Below are positions 6,579 through 9,255 of a stretch of 9,255 nucleotides of DNA, in pieces. Position numbers and translations under genes: made by a program. Within the stretch, counting starts at the first letter, position 1. The number at the start of each line of letters is the position of its first letter. A model generated the notes under the pieces. It was given only the letters and a program-made list of their open reading frames with translations. It was not told the origin of the DNA and searched no databases. The stretch comes from Actinomycetota bacterium (GTDB lineage Bacteria > Actinomycetota > Actinomycetes > Nanopelagicales > Nanopelagicaceae): NCBI GenBank assembly GCA_009924185.1, contig RFSC01000024.1, positions 1-9,255 on the forward strand, given 5' to 3'.

Positions 6579-8645
6579 ATGAGAGATCGTTCGGCTTTAA
6601 GTTTGGTTGTAGTTCAGATATTGGTCGTTTCTCTAATGCTGGCTTTGTTTGGCCGACTCTTCTATCTACAGATTGCGGATGCTCCGCGCTATCAGCAAGC
6701 TGCACTTGATATTCAAAGTCGTGACATTGTTACGCCGGCCTTACGAGGTCTGATTGTCGATAATGAGGGAAATCTTCTGGCAACAAACAAAGCAGGCCTT
6801 ATGGTTACAGCGGATCGCTCTGTCCTAGATAAATTAGAGGATAAAGGTCAGTCAGTTCTACAACGCGTATCTGATGTTTTGAAATTGAACTATCAAGATG
6901 TTTACGTACGTACTCGACTTTGCCCCGAACTGCCTAAGGATCAAAGGACCGGATGTTGGAATGGCAATCGCTATCAACCTATTCCGGTAACAAAAGAGGC
7001 CAGCGAGAGTCAGGTATTGGCAATCTTGGAGCAGTCAGATTTGTTTCCGGGAATTAATGCTCAACCTGTATCTATTCGATATTACCCAGCACTTGCTGGA
7101 GAGCGTGCCACCCATGTTTTGGGCTACGTCGGGCCGATAACTGAAGCGGATTTGAATAATGAGAAGGGAATTCGTTACTACCGTAATGAGTTCAAAGGAA
7201 AAGCCGGATTGGAGTCTGTTTATGACAGATGGCTTAGAGGTAGCGCTGGGGTAAGAACGGTAATCGTTGATCGAAAAGAATCAGTTACTCAAGAGTCTCG
7301 CAACACTCCATCTATTGCTGGAAATCATTTAATTGTTCATATCAACGCAAAACTTCAGGCAGCTGTCGAGCAAGAGCTCAAGAGCTCAGTACTTCGCGCC
7401 AGGGGATTTGGCAATCGAGCAGATGCTGGAGCTGCAATAGTTATGGATGCCAAGACCGGCGGAATTTTGGCCATGGCTTCTTATCCTGATTACGATTTAA
7501 ATATTTGGGAAAACGGCATCACAGTTAAACAGGCAAAGGAGCTCTTCAGCGTCCAAGCCGGAGTGCCTGCATTATCTAGAGCTATTCAAGGTGGTTTTGC
7601 GCCGGCATCAACTTTCAAGGTAGTTTCTTTAGCCGCAGCGGTCGATGCTGGATATAGCTTGAAAAAGAAGTATGACTGTCCGGCAACTGTCCAGATTGGT
7701 ACCCGTACCTTCAAAAACTTTGAGAGTAAGGCCGCGGGAATGATTGATATGACAAAAGCCATGGCGATTTCCTGCGACTCTATTTGGTATCAGATTGCCT
7801 ACGATGAATGGGTGCGTGATGGTGGCTTAAAACCAAAAGCTAATCCCAATGATTATTTCTTCAAAGCAGCAGCTGGTTTCGGAGTTGGAAAACGTACCGG
7901 TATTGATCTGCCCTCAGAGATTGCAGGTCGTTTACCAAACCGTGACTGGAAGCGTTCCTGGTATGACCAAAACCAAGATTTCTACTGCAACTATGAGAAG
8001 CGTGCCAAAAAGTCCCAGCGCACCCCGTACCTAATTGAGATTGCTCGCGAAAACTGTCTTGATGGAGACAAGGTCCGCGCTGGAGATATGGTGAACTTTT
8101 CTATCGGACAAGGCGACACTTTGATGACACCTCTTCAAATGGCGGTCATGTACGGAGCCTTAGCAACAGATGGAAAGATGGTCGTTCCGCAGGTAGCTAA
8201 AGCAATCGTGCAACCCAATGGCAAGGTCATTAAGAGTTTTAAAACCAAATACTCTGGAGAGCTGCCAGTTAAGAAATCAACTTTGAAGTTCTTGCAGAAC
8301 TCACTACGCGCTGTGGTCACTTCAGGAACTGCGACTGGTGCTTTTGCAGGCCTTGGAGTAGAGGTAAGTGGCAAAACTGGAACTGGCCAGGTATTTGGTA
8401 GAAATCTTGATGGTTCGGCAAAAGATGACACTGCGTGGTTTGCCTCATATGCCCCAAGCAAGGCTCCACAATATGTAGTTGTGATGATGGTAAGTCAGGG
8501 CGGGTTTGGTGGCAGCACCAGCGGAGTAGGAGTAAGAAGGATTTACGAACACATCTTTGGAACCAATGGAAAGAAAGCAATTTTCCCCAATGGAGTTCCT
8601 ACTCGATTGCCATTTATTGACTCTTCTAAGGGATCGATTTCATAA
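6579..8645 (+). CDS. mrdA: Penicillin-binding protein 2, elongation-specific class B transpeptidase
   Basis: D,D-transpeptidase that cross-links peptidoglycan in the sidewall, anchored in the membrane and paired with the RodA glycosyltransferase; target of beta-lactams such as mecillinam. Of 688 residues, one membrane helix lies at about 8-29. A pedestal/dimerisation domain follows with RGLIVDNEGNLLATN (56-70) and GKAGLESVYDRWLRG (207-221). The transpeptidase domain begins near 280, with GAAIVMDAKTGGILAMASYP (284-303). Catalytic motifs are complete: STFK with nucleophile Ser344, SCD (398-400) as the SxN-equivalent, and KTGT (599-602). Extra features are a Cys-bracketed loop in the pedestal (C115, C126) and an insertion in the catalytic domain flanked by C470 and C493, which could be disulfides outside the membrane. 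The start is fixed by AAGGAG seven bases upstream. PBP3/FtsI is less likely given the mreD and rodA neighbours. Confidence 0.97.
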   Translation: MRDRSALSLVVVQILVVSLMLALFGRLFYLQIADAPRYQQAALDIQSRDIVTPALRGLIVDNEGNLLATNKAGLMVTADRSVLDKLEDKGQSVLQRVSDVLKLNYQDVYVRTRLCPELPKDQRTGCWNGNRYQPIPVTKEASESQVLAILEQSDLFPGINAQPVSIRYYPALAGERATHVLGYVGPITEADLNNEKGIRYYRNEFKGKAGLESVYDRWLRGSAGVRTVIVDRKESVTQESRNTPSIAGNHLIVHINAKLQAAVEQELKSSVLRARGFGNRADAGAAIVMDAKTGGILAMASYPDYDLNIWENGITVKQAKELFSVQAGVPALSRAIQGGFAPASTFKVVSLAAAVDAGYSLKKKYDCPATVQIGTRTFKNFESKAAGMIDMTKAMAISCDSIWYQIAYDEWVRDGGLKPKANPNDYFFKAAAGFGVGKRTGIDLPSEIAGRLPNRDWKRSWYDQNQDFYCNYEKRAKKSQRTPYLIEIARENCLDGDKVRAGDMVNFSIGQGDTLMTPLQMAVMYGALATDGKMVVPQVAKAIVQPNGKVIKSFKTKYSGELPVKKSTLKFLQNSLRAVVTSGTATGAFAGLGVEVSGKTGTGQVFGRNLDGSAKDDTAWFASYAPSKAPQYVVVMMVSQGGFGGSTSGVGVRRIYEHIFGTNGKKAIFPNGVPTRLPFIDSSKGSIS

Positions 8646-8647
8646 AC

Positions 8648-9255
8648 ATGGCAACTAATCTGAAGTTTAATCGCCGGAGCAAAGACCGTTTGGGCTTTCT
8701 GGCTGGATCTGATCGAGTACTAAATCTCTGTGTTGGATTTCTTTTGTTGATGGGAATCATTCTGGTTTATGCCGCTACCAGAGATTGGTTTGCATCCAAT
8801 GACCTGGACCCCGAGTATTACCTGAAACGCCAGTTAATCAATGTGATTATTGGTATTGCCTTGGCATATGGAACGACCCTGATCGATTATCGATTGCTGA
8901 GGGCCTACACCCCAATTGTCTGGGGACTTGGCGTGCTCGGGCTAATTGTTGTTTTGATACCGGGTTTGGGTTCCACCATTAACGGTGCCCGTTCTTGGAT
9001 TTCCTTTCCAGGCGGTTTCCAAATTCAACCTGCTGAACTGGCAAAGATTTCAATAATTATTGGAATGGCGCTGATTCTCTCTGAACGTATTGCAAACAAT
9101 GATGCTCCAACTGACAAGCAGGTAATGCAAGCACTAGGGGTTGCTGCGATACCTGTCTTATTGATTGTTTTGCAACCAGATTTAGGAACCGTTCTGATTA
9201 TCTCTGCCTGCGTTATCACAATGATTGCAGTTTCAGGAGCTCGCTTGCGTTGGGT
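8648..9255 (+). CDS. rodA: Peptidoglycan glycosyltransferase RodA (SEDS family), 3'-truncated
   Basis: Multi-spanning membrane enzyme that polymerises lipid II into glycan strands for sidewall growth together with PBP2. The window shows 202 codons and runs off the end, about half of a typical RodA. Visible are a basic cytoplasmic N-terminus (residues 1-22), helices near 24-43, 62-80, 87-105 and 133-146, the SEDS signature INGARSWI (111-118) with QPAELAK (127-133), and LQPDLGT (175-181). The catalytic periplasmic loop lies beyond the window. The ATG at 8648 is two bases after the mrdA stop. It is the only standard start available, since an in-frame TAA sits at 8627. The Shine-Dalgarno-like AAGGGA (8628-8633) is rather far at 14 bases, so re-initiation after mrdA is likely. 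FtsW is a sister family, but the mrdA context favours RodA (Sfr in Streptomyces). Confidence 0.96.
   Translation, partial: MATNLKFNRRSKDRLGFLAGSDRVLNLCVGFLLLMGIILVYAATRDWFASNDLDPEYYLKRQLINVIIGIALAYGTTLIDYRLLRAYTPIVWGLGVLGLIVVLIPGLGSTINGARSWISFPGGFQIQPAELAKISIIIGMALILSERIANNDAPTDKQVMQALGVAAIPVLLIVLQPDLGTVLIISACVITMIAVSGARLRW

Noticed and set aside
1..9255. Search for mobile elements, CRISPR repeats, tRNA or rRNA genes, riboswitches, defence or toxin genes and factor-independent terminators.
   Set aside because: Nothing supportable was seen. Genes are nearly contiguous, all intergenic gaps are 12 bases or less, and every gene belongs to a conserved core locus.

Overview
The window is one gene-dense run of nine genes, all on the + strand, with no gap longer than 12 bases between neighbours. 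In order they are valS (5' end cut off), folC, a DUF4233-type membrane protein, ndk, mreB, mreC, mreD, mrdA (PBP2) and rodA (3' end cut off). This order, with a small membrane protein between folC and ndk and the whole rod-elongation cluster directly behind ndk, is the arrangement known from Actinomycetota (for example the valS-folC-ndk-mreBCD-pbp2-sfr region of Streptomyces). Base composition looks to be in the mid 40s % GC by eye, low for that phylum, and the spacing is very tight. That suggests a streamlined, low-GC, rod-shaped actinobacterium such as the freshwater acI / Nanopelagicales group. The lineage is inferred from synteny and composition; it was not searched.

Layout. Positions 1-1925 hold the C-terminal three quarters of valyl-tRNA synthetase. 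folC (1922-3277) overlaps it by an ATGA, and the DUF4233 gene (3274-3618) overlaps folC by a second ATGA. A likely leaderless promoter (3593-3621) then drives ndk (3628-4077). Next comes the elongasome block: mreB (4090-5130), mreC (5138-6055), mreD (6060-6578), mrdA (6579-8645) and rodA (8648 to beyond the window end).

How the genes fit together. The first half serves basic supply: Val-tRNA, polyglutamylated folates and NTP balance. The second half is the sidewall peptidoglycan machine. MreB filaments under the membrane organise MreC/MreD, which support the RodA glycosyltransferase and PBP2 transpeptidase pair. The layout implies one long co-transcribed unit with at least one internal promoter before ndk.

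I saw no mobile element, CRISPR array, tRNA/rRNA gene, defence or toxin system, or factor-independent terminator. This is a conserved housekeeping locus, and I do not think it holds a new multi-gene system. The points most worth a second look are regulatory and sit at the gene junctions. One is a textbook A_AAA_AAG slippery heptamer at the end of folC whose -1 frame runs straight into the DUF4233 gene. The other is a TAGACT -10 box, made partly from the DUF4233 stop codon, placed exactly for leaderless transcription of a GTG-started ndk.
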